From the NCBI GenBank assembly GCA_963749535.1, contig CAVVNF010000026.1, positions 124,001 to 188,000 on the forward strand: 64,000 nt of DNA, given 5' to 3'. Below are positions 55,987 to 64,000 of this stretch, piece by piece (position 1 is the first letter of the stretch; each line of letters starts with the position of its first letter). The position numbers and the translations under genes are program-made. Source of the stretch: Chersky-299 sp963749535 (GTDB taxonomy: Bacteria > Actinomycetota > Thermoleophilia > RBG-16-64-13). Below the pieces are notes generated by a model. That model was not told where the DNA came from. It did not search any database and worked only from the letters and a program-made list of their open reading frames with translations.

Positions 55987-57231
55987 CTATCGCGCGTGCA
56001 ACAAGCGCCGGCGCAGAAGGTCCATGGCCGCCTCGGCGGACCGCTGGCGAGTCTCGTCCCGAGTGCCGGGCAGATGCAGGTCCTCCACCACCGTGGTACC
56101 GGCCAGTACGCAGCCTACGAACACGAGTCCGACCGGCTTCTCAGCGGTGCCTCCTCCCGGCCCGGCCACCCCGGTGGTCGAGACGGCACAGTCCGTGCCG
56201 AAGAGGGTACAGGCTCCCTCGGCCATGGCTGCAGCCACCTCCTCGCTCACCGCGCCTTTGGCCGCGAGCAGGGCCTCGTCGACTCCCAAGAGCGCCGTTT
56301 TGACTTTGTTGCTGTAGGCCGTGACTCCGCCGACGAAGTAGTCGCTACTGCCGGATACGTCTGTCAGCCGTTTGGCAACGAGACCGCCTGTGCACGACTC
56401 CCCGGCTGCCACCGTCAAGCCCGTCCGCCGTAGCAGATCGCCGGTCACGGTCGCGAGGTCGTCCTGGTCGCTGCCGTAGACCCGGTCCCCGAGGATCTCT
56501 CTCACCTGGGCTTCCGTCCGGTCGAGCAACTCGAGTCCGGCCGGTGTCGCGACTCCGCGCAGGATGATCGTCAGACCGTCCATGCTCGCCCGTGTCCCGA
56601 TGTCCATGCCCTCACCGCGCCACTCCAGGCCGGAAAGCATCTGTGCAGCCCGGGACTCTCCCAGCCCGAAGGTCCGGACCCGCCGCACGACGAACCCCGC
56701 CGCCCCTAGTCTGCGCTCGCGAAGCAAGGGTTCGACAGTCCCGGCCCACATCTCTTTCAGCTCGCGCGGCACCCCCGGAAGAGCCACGACTAGGCTGGTG
56801 CCCGCCTCGAGGTAGTAACCCGGCGCCGTGCCCTTCATAGGAATGGCGGTCGCCCCGGCGGGCAGAGAAGCCTGCTTGCGATTGTTCTCGCTCCAAACCA
56901 AACCACGGTCTCTGAACTTGGTGCGGATGGCGTCCAGAAGGTCTTGCCGGTGGACCAAGGAGAGGCCAAGGGCCTCCGCGGTCGCCTCGCGGGTAAGGTC
57001 GTCGTCCGTGGGGCCCAATCCACCGGAGAGGATCACGACGCTGGGACGACGCTGGAGACTCGCCTGAATAGCGGCCGTGATGGCGGCCCGATCATCCTCT
57101 ACACATAGAGCGTGAGTGGTGAAGATGCCGAGATCGAGCAGCTTCTCACCCAAGTAAGCCTGGTTCGTGTTCACTATGTCGCCGCGGAGCAACTCATCGC
57201 CCGTGAAGATCAGTTCCGCGGTGCTTTGCAT
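55987..57231 (-). CDS. cinA: CinA, nicotinamide-nucleotide amidase/competence-damage protein
   Basis: 414 residues. The N-terminal MoaB/MoeA-like domain has AELIFTGDELLRGDIVNTN and VVILSGGLGPTDDDLTREA. The C-terminal amidase domain has GESCTGGLVAKRLTDV (Ser nucleophile), FVGGVTAYSN and STTGVAGPGGGTAEKPVGLVF. The protein recycles pyridine nucleotides by deamidating NMN. ATG 57231 was chosen for the AAGGAG just upstream; the open frame extends further back without homology. It is divergent from the hisI-trp operon and shares its control region. Confidence 0.95.
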   Translation of the reverse strand: MQSTAELIFTGDELLRGDIVNTNQAYLGEKLLDLGIFTTHALCVEDDRAAITAAIQASLQRRPSVVILSGGLGPTDDDLTREATAEALGLSLVHRQDLLDAIRTKFRDRGLVWSENNRKQASLPAGATAIPMKGTAPGYYLEAGTSLVVALPGVPRELKEMWAGTVEPLLRERRLGAAGFVVRRVRTFGLGESRAAQMLSGLEWRGEGMDIGTRASMDGLTIILRGVATPAGLELLDRTEAQVREILGDRVYGSDQDDLATVTGDLLRRTGLTVAAGESCTGGLVAKRLTDVSGSSDYFVGGVTAYSNKVKTALLGVDEALLAAKGAVSEEVAAAMAEGACTLFGTDCAVSTTGVAGPGGGTAEKPVGLVFVGCVLAGTTVVEDLHLPGTRDETRQRSAEAAMDLLRRRLLHAR

Positions 57232-57292
57232 CGATGGCTCCTTGATCGTGGGTCCTGAAAGCGCGCTGTGGGCGCGGACCGCCCGGCCTTGC

Positions 57293-57321
57293 TTCACAAT
57301 GCCGGGAGGTGCGTGTATCAT
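57293..57321 (+). promoter_or_regulatory. Candidate promoter of the hisI-trp operon
   Basis: TTCACA at 57293-57298, 17-base spacer, TATCAT at 57316-57321; each hexamer differs from consensus at one position. Transcription would start near 57328, about 70 bases before a leader peptide. Confidence 0.55.
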
Positions 57322-57400
57322 ACTCGTCCGATTCCTCCCGCGGTCTCTGCTCGGCCAGGATGGAGTCGCGCAACGTGATCCGTTTGTGGAGAGACAGCTG

Positions 57401-57529
57401 ATGAGACAGAAAGGTATTCGCAGCAACAGGGCCGACGCCGCGGCGTCGCGGCCGGACGCATGCGCCACTTCTGTCCTCCATGATCGGCACTTCGCTGCTC
57501 TCCGCGGCTGGCAACCCTTGTGGTCCTAG
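57401..57529 (+). CDS. Putative trp leader peptide
   Basis: A 42-codon frame with ATG 57401 and GGAGAG 7 bases upstream. It ends GWQPLWS, so two Trp codons lie within the last six residues (57509-57511 and 57521-57523), and two His codons precede them (VLHDRHF). The stop at 57529 directly abuts a chain of hairpins. This is the layout of ribosome-mediated attenuators of trp operons. It is somewhat longer than most known leader peptides. Inference, not proven. Confidence 0.5.
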   Translation: MRQKGIRSNRADAAASRPDACATSVLHDRHFAALRGWQPLWS

Positions 57530-57610
57530 CCCCTCGCCGTATGCGAGGGGCGCCTCCAGCGGGCCGGAGGCACTTGTTACTCCGGCCGGCCGATACCGCG
57601 CCTCAGGCGC
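57530..57610 (+). promoter_or_regulatory. Competing hairpins, putative attenuator of hisI-trp
   Basis: Stem A: 57530-57537 with 57543-57550. Stem B: GCCTCC 57552-57557 with GGAGGC 57566-57571. Stem C: GGCCGGAG 57562-57569 with CTCCGGCC 57580-57587, mutually exclusive with B. Stem D: GCGCC-TCA-GGCGC 57598-57610. Located between the leader peptide and hisI (start 57645). Whether one stem terminates transcription or masks the start is unclear. Confidence 0.5.
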
Positions 57611-57644
57611 GACCTGGAAGTTGAGCGATCAAAAAGGGAAAGCA

Positions 57645-58056
57645 GTGCAAGAGCCAGAGAACATCACGCAAGACACCATCTCGCGGACGGCAGGCCTCGA
57701 TCGGATCGCCTTTGATCCTAAGGGTCTGGTGCCCTGCATCGTTCAGGAATGGGACACGGGCGAGGTGCTCATGCTCGCCTACATGAGCGAAGAATCACTC
57801 CGCAAGACTTTAGAGACCGGGAAGACCTGGTTCTTCAGCCGATCGCGGAACAAGCTCTGGAACAAAGGGGAGACCTCCGGCAATTTCCAGACGATCCGCG
57901 AGATCCGCTACGACTGCGACGGCGACACGTTGCTCGCCCTCGTCGAGCAGAAGGGCCCCGCGTGCCACACCGGCGACCAAGTCCTGCTTCGACGACCGAT
58001 GGCTCGGCTCACCTGCCGGTGCGCCGCCTGCTTTTCTCGCTCGCCGAGAAGGGTAG
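57645..58056 (+). CDS. hisI: Phosphoribosyl-AMP cyclohydrolase, one frameshift
   Basis: About 136 residues. Blocks: GLVPCIVQEWDTGEVLMLAYM, split as GLVPCIVQEW and GEVLMLAYMSEESL, then TWFFSRSRNKLWNKGETSGN and IRYDCDGDTLLALVEQKGPACHTG, split as YDCDGDTLLALV and GPACHTG. An extra base near 57981 moves the ending SCFDD-type segment into another frame that stops at 58056. It performs the third step of histidine synthesis and binds zinc through the conserved cysteines. GTG start 57645 with AAAGGGAAAG upstream. Next gene trpE begins 6 bases after the stop. Confidence 0.9.
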
Positions 58057-58061
58057 GCGGC

Positions 58062-59600
<1,539 letters not shown>

Positions 59601-59706
59601 GTCATGGGATGAAGAACAGGCGACCGGACTGACCACGGACTGAGCCAAGGCAAGAGCTCGAGTCGGCCTGAGCATCGGGCCTCCCTGTGCCCGGCGACCT
59701 CCGGGG

Positions 59707-60358
59707 CTGAGCGACCTGCGCATTCTGGTGATCGACAACTACGACTCCTTCACCTACAACCTGGTGCAGTATCTGGCAGAGATATCCGGAGCCGAGATCC
59801 GGGTCTTCCGCAACGACAAGATCTCGGTGGCCGGCATTCGCGAAGAGCGGCCCACCCACGTGGTCGTATCCCCGGGCCCCTGCACGCCCGACGAGGCCGG
59901 AATCAGTCTGGAGGCGATGCGGGCCTTGGGAGGGGTGAGTACCCATCCTGGGGGTCTGTCTGGGGCACCAGGCGATCGGACAGGTCGTACGGTGGACGGG
60001 TCGTGCGCGGGGCAGGCGCCGGTTCACGGCAAGACCTCTCTGATCCATCACGACGGCCGCACGATCTTCTGCCGGGCTGCCTCTTCCTTTCGTAGCCACC
60101 CGCTATCACTCCCTGGTCGTGGACCGCGTGCTGCCGCCTGCGCTTGAGGGTTCGGCCTGGACCGAGGACGGAGTGGTCATGGCCGTGCGCCACCGGGAGT
60201 TCGTGGTGGAAGGCGTGCAGTTCCATCCGGAGAGCCTGATGACGCTGTGTGGCAAGGACCTGCTGCGCAACTTTCTCGTCTCGCGGGCTGGGCGGTGGGA
60301 GGATCGGCGACGGACCGCTCTCCCGATCGAGCGGCGGCCAACGGAGGTGGAGCGATGA
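59707..60358 (+). CDS. trpG: Anthranilate synthase component II (glutamine amidotransferase), frameshifted
   Basis: About 215 residues in several frames. Blocks: LRILVIDNYDSFTYNLVQYL, SPGPCTPDEAGISLEAMR, ILGVCLGHQAIGQ (nucleophilic Cys, out of frame near 59950), HGKTSLIHHDG, RYHSLVVDRVLPP and GVQFHPESLMT (His/Glu of the triad). It hydrolyses glutamine to feed TrpE. Homology begins at a CTG (59707); a GTG at 59728 is the first standard start but would cut the first strand, so the true ATG may be misread. The stop overlaps trpD (ATGA). Confidence 0.85.
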
Positions 60359-61509
60359 AAGGGCCGGTAGTGGCGCGGTCGACTGGGCCCGAGTCCTTTG
60401 GGCGTGAGGCGACCTCGCCGTCGCTTCGACCCCCGTTCGTATCGATTCTCGGACGCCTCGCGGACGGCATAGACCTGACGAAGGAGGAAGCGGCAGTCGC
60501 CCTTGAGCAGATCATCGAGGGAGAGGCCAGCGAAGTCCAGGCGGCTGCCTTCCTTATGGGCCTCCGGGTGAAAGGAGAGACGGCCGACGAGATAGCCGGA
60601 CTGGCCGAAACGACGCGGCGGATGGCTTTGCGCGTTGTGACAAACGAGGAAGTGCTTGTCGACACAGCTGGGACCGGCGGCGATGGGCTTCATACCTTCA
60701 ACATCTCCACCACAGCCGCTTTCGTCGCCGCCGGTGCTGGAGTGAAGATAGCCAAGCATGGCAATCGGGCGGCCAGCTCACGCTCCGGCTCGGCGGACAT
60801 GCTGGAAGCCCTGGGAGTGCGAATAGACCTGAATCCCGAGCAGATCGCCACCTGTCTCAAACGGACGGGGATCGGGTTCATGTTCGCGCCGTTGCACCAC
60901 AGGGCGGCGGGACGCGTATCGACCGTTCGCAAGGCGCTTGGCGTGCGGACCGTCTTCAACTTCCTGGGCCCACTCACCAATCCCGCAGGGGCGCGGCGGC
61001 AACTGGTGGGAGTCAGCGCTCCCGCCCATCTGGAGCTTCTTGCTGGAGCGCTCGCACGCATGGGATGCGAACGGGCCCTTGTCGTCCATGGCGATGAAGG
61101 ACTGGATGAACTCTCAGTCTGCGGTCCCACGACCGTGGTGGAAGTACTCGGCGCGAGACTTTGCGACCCGTACATAGTCGAACCCGAGCAGATGGGCCTG
61201 GTAAGGCGGCAGCTGGCCGAGCTGGCAGGCGGCGACGCCGCCGACAACGCGGCTCTCACCCAAGCCATCTTGAGGGGAGCCAGGGGAGGGCCGCGCGACG
61301 TCGTCCTCATTAACGCGGCGGGCGCCCTGTACGTCGCCGGTGCGGCCTCCTCGATCGCGACTGGACTCGAACTCGCCCGAGACTCTATCGATTCCGGGCG
61401 AGCGGCCCGCGTGTTGGAACGGTTGGTCGACTTGAGCCGGCGCTTCTCCCCAGCGGCGGAGGTCGTGACCTCCAGTGCGTTCGCCCCTCGCGATGCGAGT
61501 TTGGCGTGA
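60355..61509 (+). CDS. trpD: Anthranilate phosphoribosyltransferase
   Basis: 384 residues. Blocks: VDTAGTGGDGLHTFNIST (PRPP loop), VKIAKHGNRAASSRSGSADMLEALG split as KHGNRAASSRSGSADMLEA, FAPLHHRAAGRVSTVRKALG split as FAPLHHRA and VRKALGVRTVFNFLGPLTNP, and VVHGDEGLDELS. It attaches phosphoribose to anthranilate. ATG 60355 overlaps the trpG stop. About 40 extra N-terminal residues precede the usual start of the domain. The gene is free of frameshifts, unlike the two before it. Confidence 0.96.
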   Translation: MKGPVVARSTGPESFGREATSPSLRPPFVSILGRLADGIDLTKEEAAVALEQIIEGEASEVQAAAFLMGLRVKGETADEIAGLAETTRRMALRVVTNEEVLVDTAGTGGDGLHTFNISTTAAFVAAGAGVKIAKHGNRAASSRSGSADMLEALGVRIDLNPEQIATCLKRTGIGFMFAPLHHRAAGRVSTVRKALGVRTVFNFLGPLTNPAGARRQLVGVSAPAHLELLAGALARMGCERALVVHGDEGLDELSVCGPTTVVEVLGARLCDPYIVEPEQMGLVRRQLAELAGGDAADNAALTQAILRGARGGPRDVVLINAAGALYVAGAASSIATGLELARDSIDSGRAARVLERLVDLSRRFSPAAEVVTSSAFAPRDASLA

Positions 61510-62402
61510 GAGGGAACCGGGCAGGTCAGGCCGATCCGGGTCTTGAGGCGACGACCTATCTCGACCGGATCGTGCCCGCGGTGCGGCGGAGATTACGCGA
61601 GCGTCAGCAGGCCGTTCCCCGGCGCGAGCTGGAAGCTCAACTCGACGCTCAGCTTCACGCGACGCCTCGGCCTTCGTTCGAGGCCGCGCTCGGCATGCCG
61701 GGCATCTCGCTCATCGCGGAGGTGAAGCGCCGGTCGCCGAGTAAAGGCCCCATACGTCCGCATCTCGATGTGGCCGACGTGGTTCGCACGTACGAACATG
61801 CTGGGGCCCGGGCGATCTCAGTGCTCACCGAGCAGGATCACTTCTCGGGTGAACTGGACGATCTGGACCGGGCTGCGCTGGCGACCACGCTGCCCATCCT
61901 GCGGAAGGATTTCATCCTCGACGCGTATCAACTCGTGGAGGCTGCGGTGCACGGCGCTTCCGCGGTGCTCCTAATCGCCGCTCTGCTTCCCGACAGGGGT
62001 TTGGCGCAACTATCGAAAGTGGCCGCCACGCTGGGATTGGATGTCCTGCTCGAGGTCCACGACGAACGGGAGCTGTACCGGGCGCTCGAGTTGGACAAGG
62101 CGCTGATCGGCATCAACAACAGGGACCTGCGGACTTTCGCCGTATCCATCGCCACCACCGAGCTTCTCTTGGGCAAGGTGCCGCCAGGGCGGATGGTGGT
62201 CAGCGAAAGCGGCATCTGGACACATGATGACATTGCATCTCTCGCGCAGCTCGGGGTTGACGGCGTGCTGGTCGGGGAAAGTCTTTTGCGGAGTCCCGAC
62301 ATCGGCCGCGCCGTTGTGGAGCTCCTTTCATTTCCCGCCGGGGGGGAGCTACCCTTGGGAAAGAAGCGGCGAAACGTGAACACCGAAAGGGATACCCAAT
62401 GA
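61506..62402 (+). CDS. trpC: Indole-3-glycerol-phosphate synthase
   Basis: 298 residues, a TIM barrel: LIAEVKRRSPSKGPI (catalytic Lys and Glu), SVLTEQDHFSGELDDL, PILRKDFILDAYQLVEA, VLLEVHDERELYRAL, LIGINNRDLRTFAV and VVSESGI. It converts carboxyphenylamino-deoxyribulose phosphate to indole-glycerol phosphate. GTG start 61506 overlaps trpD (GTGA). A C-terminal tail of about 20 basic residues leads to an ATGA overlap with the Usp gene. trpF, trpB and trpA do not follow. Confidence 0.95.
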   Translation: MRGNRAGQADPGLEATTYLDRIVPAVRRRLRERQQAVPRRELEAQLDAQLHATPRPSFEAALGMPGISLIAEVKRRSPSKGPIRPHLDVADVVRTYEHAGARAISVLTEQDHFSGELDDLDRAALATTLPILRKDFILDAYQLVEAAVHGASAVLLIAALLPDRGLAQLSKVAATLGLDVLLEVHDERELYRALELDKALIGINNRDLRTFAVSIATTELLLGKVPPGRMVVSESGIWTHDDIASLAQLGVDGVLVGESLLRSPDIGRAVVELLSFPAGGELPLGKKRRNVNTERDTQ

Positions 62403-63235
62403 TCAAGTCACTGCTGGTCCCAGTGGATTCGTCGTCCTACGCGAGATCAGCGCTGGAGCACGCCCTTGAGCTGGGCAAGGTGTACCAAGCTAGGCTCACC
62501 GGGCTGTATGTGCTGGACGTCCGCTATCTCGAGATGCCGCCATATCTGGACTATTCGTACGCCTTCGAGGCCGTTGCGCCCACCCTTGTGCCGCTTGACC
62601 TTATGGAGAAGATCCGCGCCAAAAGCGAGCGGATACTCAACGACTTCCGGGAAGCGGTCGAGAAGAGCGGGCTCAAGGCGGAGACGCGGACCGAGGAAGG
62701 TGTGCCGAGTCAGGCCATAGCCGACATCGGCGATGCGTACGATCTGATCGTCATGGGCAAGCGCGGTGAACACGCTCGATGGGGGAGGGAGTTGCTCGGT
62801 TCGACGGCCGAGGACGTCGTACGCCGCGCCGGGACGCCGGTTCTTCTGGTAGAGGAGAAAGCGCGCCCTCTGGCCAAGATGCTCGTCATGTACGACGGCA
62901 GTCACTCCGCTAACCGAGCGCTCAAGTTCGCGGCCGATATCGCCCAGCGCACGTTTTCCACCGTCAAAGTCCTCACTGCGAACGACGACGCGGCGGCTGG
63001 GGCTGCGGTCCAGGACGATGCCAGGTCATACCTCGAGGCACAGGGGTTGAAGGCGTCGTTCGCGCTGGAACCAGACCGGGCTCCCAAGGCGGCGCTCAAG
63101 GAACTCGAGAAGGAGCCGGCAGATCTTCTCGTCATCGGTATGCAGGGGCATTCCGCTCTTTACGAACTGGTTCTTGGCGGCAACGCGGAGCACCTGATGC
63201 GAACCGTCGGCCTGCCGGTGCTTCTGGTCCCATGA
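62399..63235 (+). CDS. Universal stress protein with two UspA domains
   Basis: 278 residues in two Usp folds. Domain 1 (about 1-155) opens IKSLLVPVDSSSYARSALEHA and closes VMGKRGEHARWGRELLGSTA with GTPVLLV, the ATP-binding G-x2-G-x9-G pattern. Domain 2 (about 160-278) opens KMLVMYDGSHSANRALKFA and closes VIGMQGHSALYELVLGGNAE with LPVLLVP. Tandem Usp proteins are linked to stress survival and nucleotide sensing. It overlaps trpC and the following CorA-type gene by four bases each (ATGA), so it is transcribed with the trp genes. Confidence 0.92.
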   Translation: MIKSLLVPVDSSSYARSALEHALELGKVYQARLTGLYVLDVRYLEMPPYLDYSYAFEAVAPTLVPLDLMEKIRAKSERILNDFREAVEKSGLKAETRTEEGVPSQAIADIGDAYDLIVMGKRGEHARWGRELLGSTAEDVVRRAGTPVLLVEEKARPLAKMLVMYDGSHSANRALKFAADIAQRTFSTVKVLTANDDAAAGAAVQDDARSYLEAQGLKASFALEPDRAPKAALKELEKEPADLLVIGMQGHSALYELVLGGNAEHLMRTVGLPVLLVP

Positions 63236-64000
63236 CTTCTGCCTTGTCCCAGAAACCTTCAGCCGGACACAAGATCAGGGTCCTGACCGCCAAGGGGTTG
63301 GAGGAGTTCCCGGCGGCCGCCCTTTCGACCGCGCTGTGTGCTCTTGATCAGCCCCAGTGCCCGGTAACGTGGATCCATGCGGAGCACGACGAGGCCGTAG
63401 TGAAGGCGCTGGACGACATGGGCCTCGACGAGATCGCGGTCAAGAGCCTGCGCGACGGCCCGGAACGACCGCGTGTAGAGGAGTTCGCGGACCATCTGTA
63501 CATCTCGTTGTTCTCCGCAGGCAAGTCTGGAGGAAAGCCCGCCCCGAAGCGAACGGCCCAGGAGGATGTCGCGGCCCCTCTTCCTCGCCTGCGCGAGTTG
63601 CGCGTCTTTCTGAGTGCCACGTGGGTCATCTCAGTGGGCCACATCGATCCGTCGGATTACGAAACGCTCGAGCTGAGGATGAGGCGGCAGGTCTTCTCGA
63701 GGAACCGGGGGCCAAGCTTCATCGTGTACCACATCTGCGAGTGGCTGGTGGAGAGCCTGCAGCCCACGTTGGAGCGACTGGACGACCGCATAGACGCGCT
63801 CGAAGACGAGGTAGTTCTGACCACCGGTGAGGCGACCATGCATGAGCTCTTCGGCCTCAAGCGCGACCTCGTGGACCTGCGCCGCCGCGTGGCGCCATTG
63901 CGTGACGTCATGCAGCGCCTGGGCTCGCACGGGGTCGTTTTTATTCAACCTGAGGCTGAGGTGTACTTTCGAGATGTCCACGACGATGTCCTGAGGGCCA
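63232..64000 (+). CDS. CorA-family divalent cation channel, 3' truncated by window
   Basis: At least 256 residues; the frame runs off the window end. The N-terminal CorA domain shows VTWIHAEHDEAVVKALDDMG, VEEFADHLYISLFSA, RELRVFLSATWVISVGHID and a long helix region ending DALEDEVVLTTGEATMHELF, split from FGLKRDLVDLRRRVAPLRDVM. The GMN-containing membrane part lies outside. ATG 63232 overlaps the Usp stop. Magnesium or another divalent cation is the likely substrate; whether it is CorA or ZntB type cannot be decided here. Confidence 0.85.
   Translation, partial: MTSALSQKPSAGHKIRVLTAKGLEEFPAAALSTALCALDQPQCPVTWIHAEHDEAVVKALDDMGLDEIAVKSLRDGPERPRVEEFADHLYISLFSAGKSGGKPAPKRTAQEDVAAPLPRLRELRVFLSATWVISVGHIDPSDYETLELRMRRQVFSRNRGPSFIVYHICEWLVESLQPTLERLDDRIDALEDEVVLTTGEATMHELFGLKRDLVDLRRRVAPLRDVMQRLGSHGVVFIQPEAEVYFRDVHDDVLRA

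Noticed and set aside
57580..57600. T-box-like TACCGCG before hisI
   Set aside because: Only part of the T-box signature matches, and no specifier loop or stem I elements could be found; the leader-peptide model fits better.

Overview
The window is a GC-rich bacterial chromosome segment with tightly packed operons, many GTG and TTG starts, and ATGA/GTGA/TGATG overlaps between genes. The gene content suggests an anaerobic or microaerophilic, deep-branching actinobacterium. It includes rubredoxin, a 2-hydroxyacyl-CoA dehydratase-type activase, a ferredoxin:thioredoxin reductase catalytic chain, HdrB/HdrC-type proteins, an archaeal-type split glutamate synthase, a membrane pyrophosphatase, a CIRCE-controlled groES and Thr-rich lipoprotein linkers. 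The lineage is inferred from gene content; no rRNA or tRNA gene is visible. No CRISPR array, insertion sequence or prophage was seen.

Layout. 0-8.2 kb: a partial HD-GYP protein, an MFS transporter, a YqhQ-like protein, a zinc-ribbon/PPC/HIT operon, a MoaD-like plus macro-domain pair, a flavin-binding protein, an archaeal-type phosphoglycerate mutase and rubredoxin. 8.2-15.4 kb: membrane pyrophosphatase, then two tandem KimA-type potassium importers, the first broken by frameshifts. 15.4-21.9 kb: groES with promoter and CIRCE, then a histidine-degradation operon (hutH-hutI-ftcD-hutU). 21.9-29.3 kb: an MMPL exporter and a two-gene activase unit. 29.6-35.6 kb: a nitrogen-import island with two amtB-PII pairs on either side of a PucR-type regulator. 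35.8-41.3 kb: a partly decayed catabolic stretch with remnants of SDR, EthD and VOC genes, an orphan Tat lipoprotein and an old-yellow-enzyme-type reductase. 41.4-47.9 kb: a glutamine/glutamate operon, hdrBC-like > amidotransferase > FMN synthase > GXGXG > glnA. 48.0-53.1 kb: a BMP-type nucleoside ABC importer. 53.3-57.2 kb: serA, FTR catalytic chain, glutaredoxin and cinA. 57.3-62.4 kb: a hisI-trpEGDC operon with a promoter, a leader peptide carrying Trp codons and competing hairpins. 62.4-64 kb: a double-domain UspA protein and a CorA-type channel cut by the window end.

Nitrogen is a recurring theme. Ammonium enters through two Amt channels with PII partners and is fixed by GlnA and the split glutamate synthase. 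Histidine degradation and nucleoside uptake supply more nitrogen, and a PucR-type regulator sits between the ammonium channels. A short GTACAA-type motif occurs upstream of both amtB genes and of the glutamate synthase operon.

Caution: many conserved genes (trpE, trpG, glnA, hisI, pucR, hdrB, the activase, MMPL, nupQ) carry single-base frameshifts while their protein homology continues in another frame. Essential housekeeping genes are affected, so most of these are better explained by base-calling or assembly errors than by real gene death. They are annotated as single genes with the break positions given.
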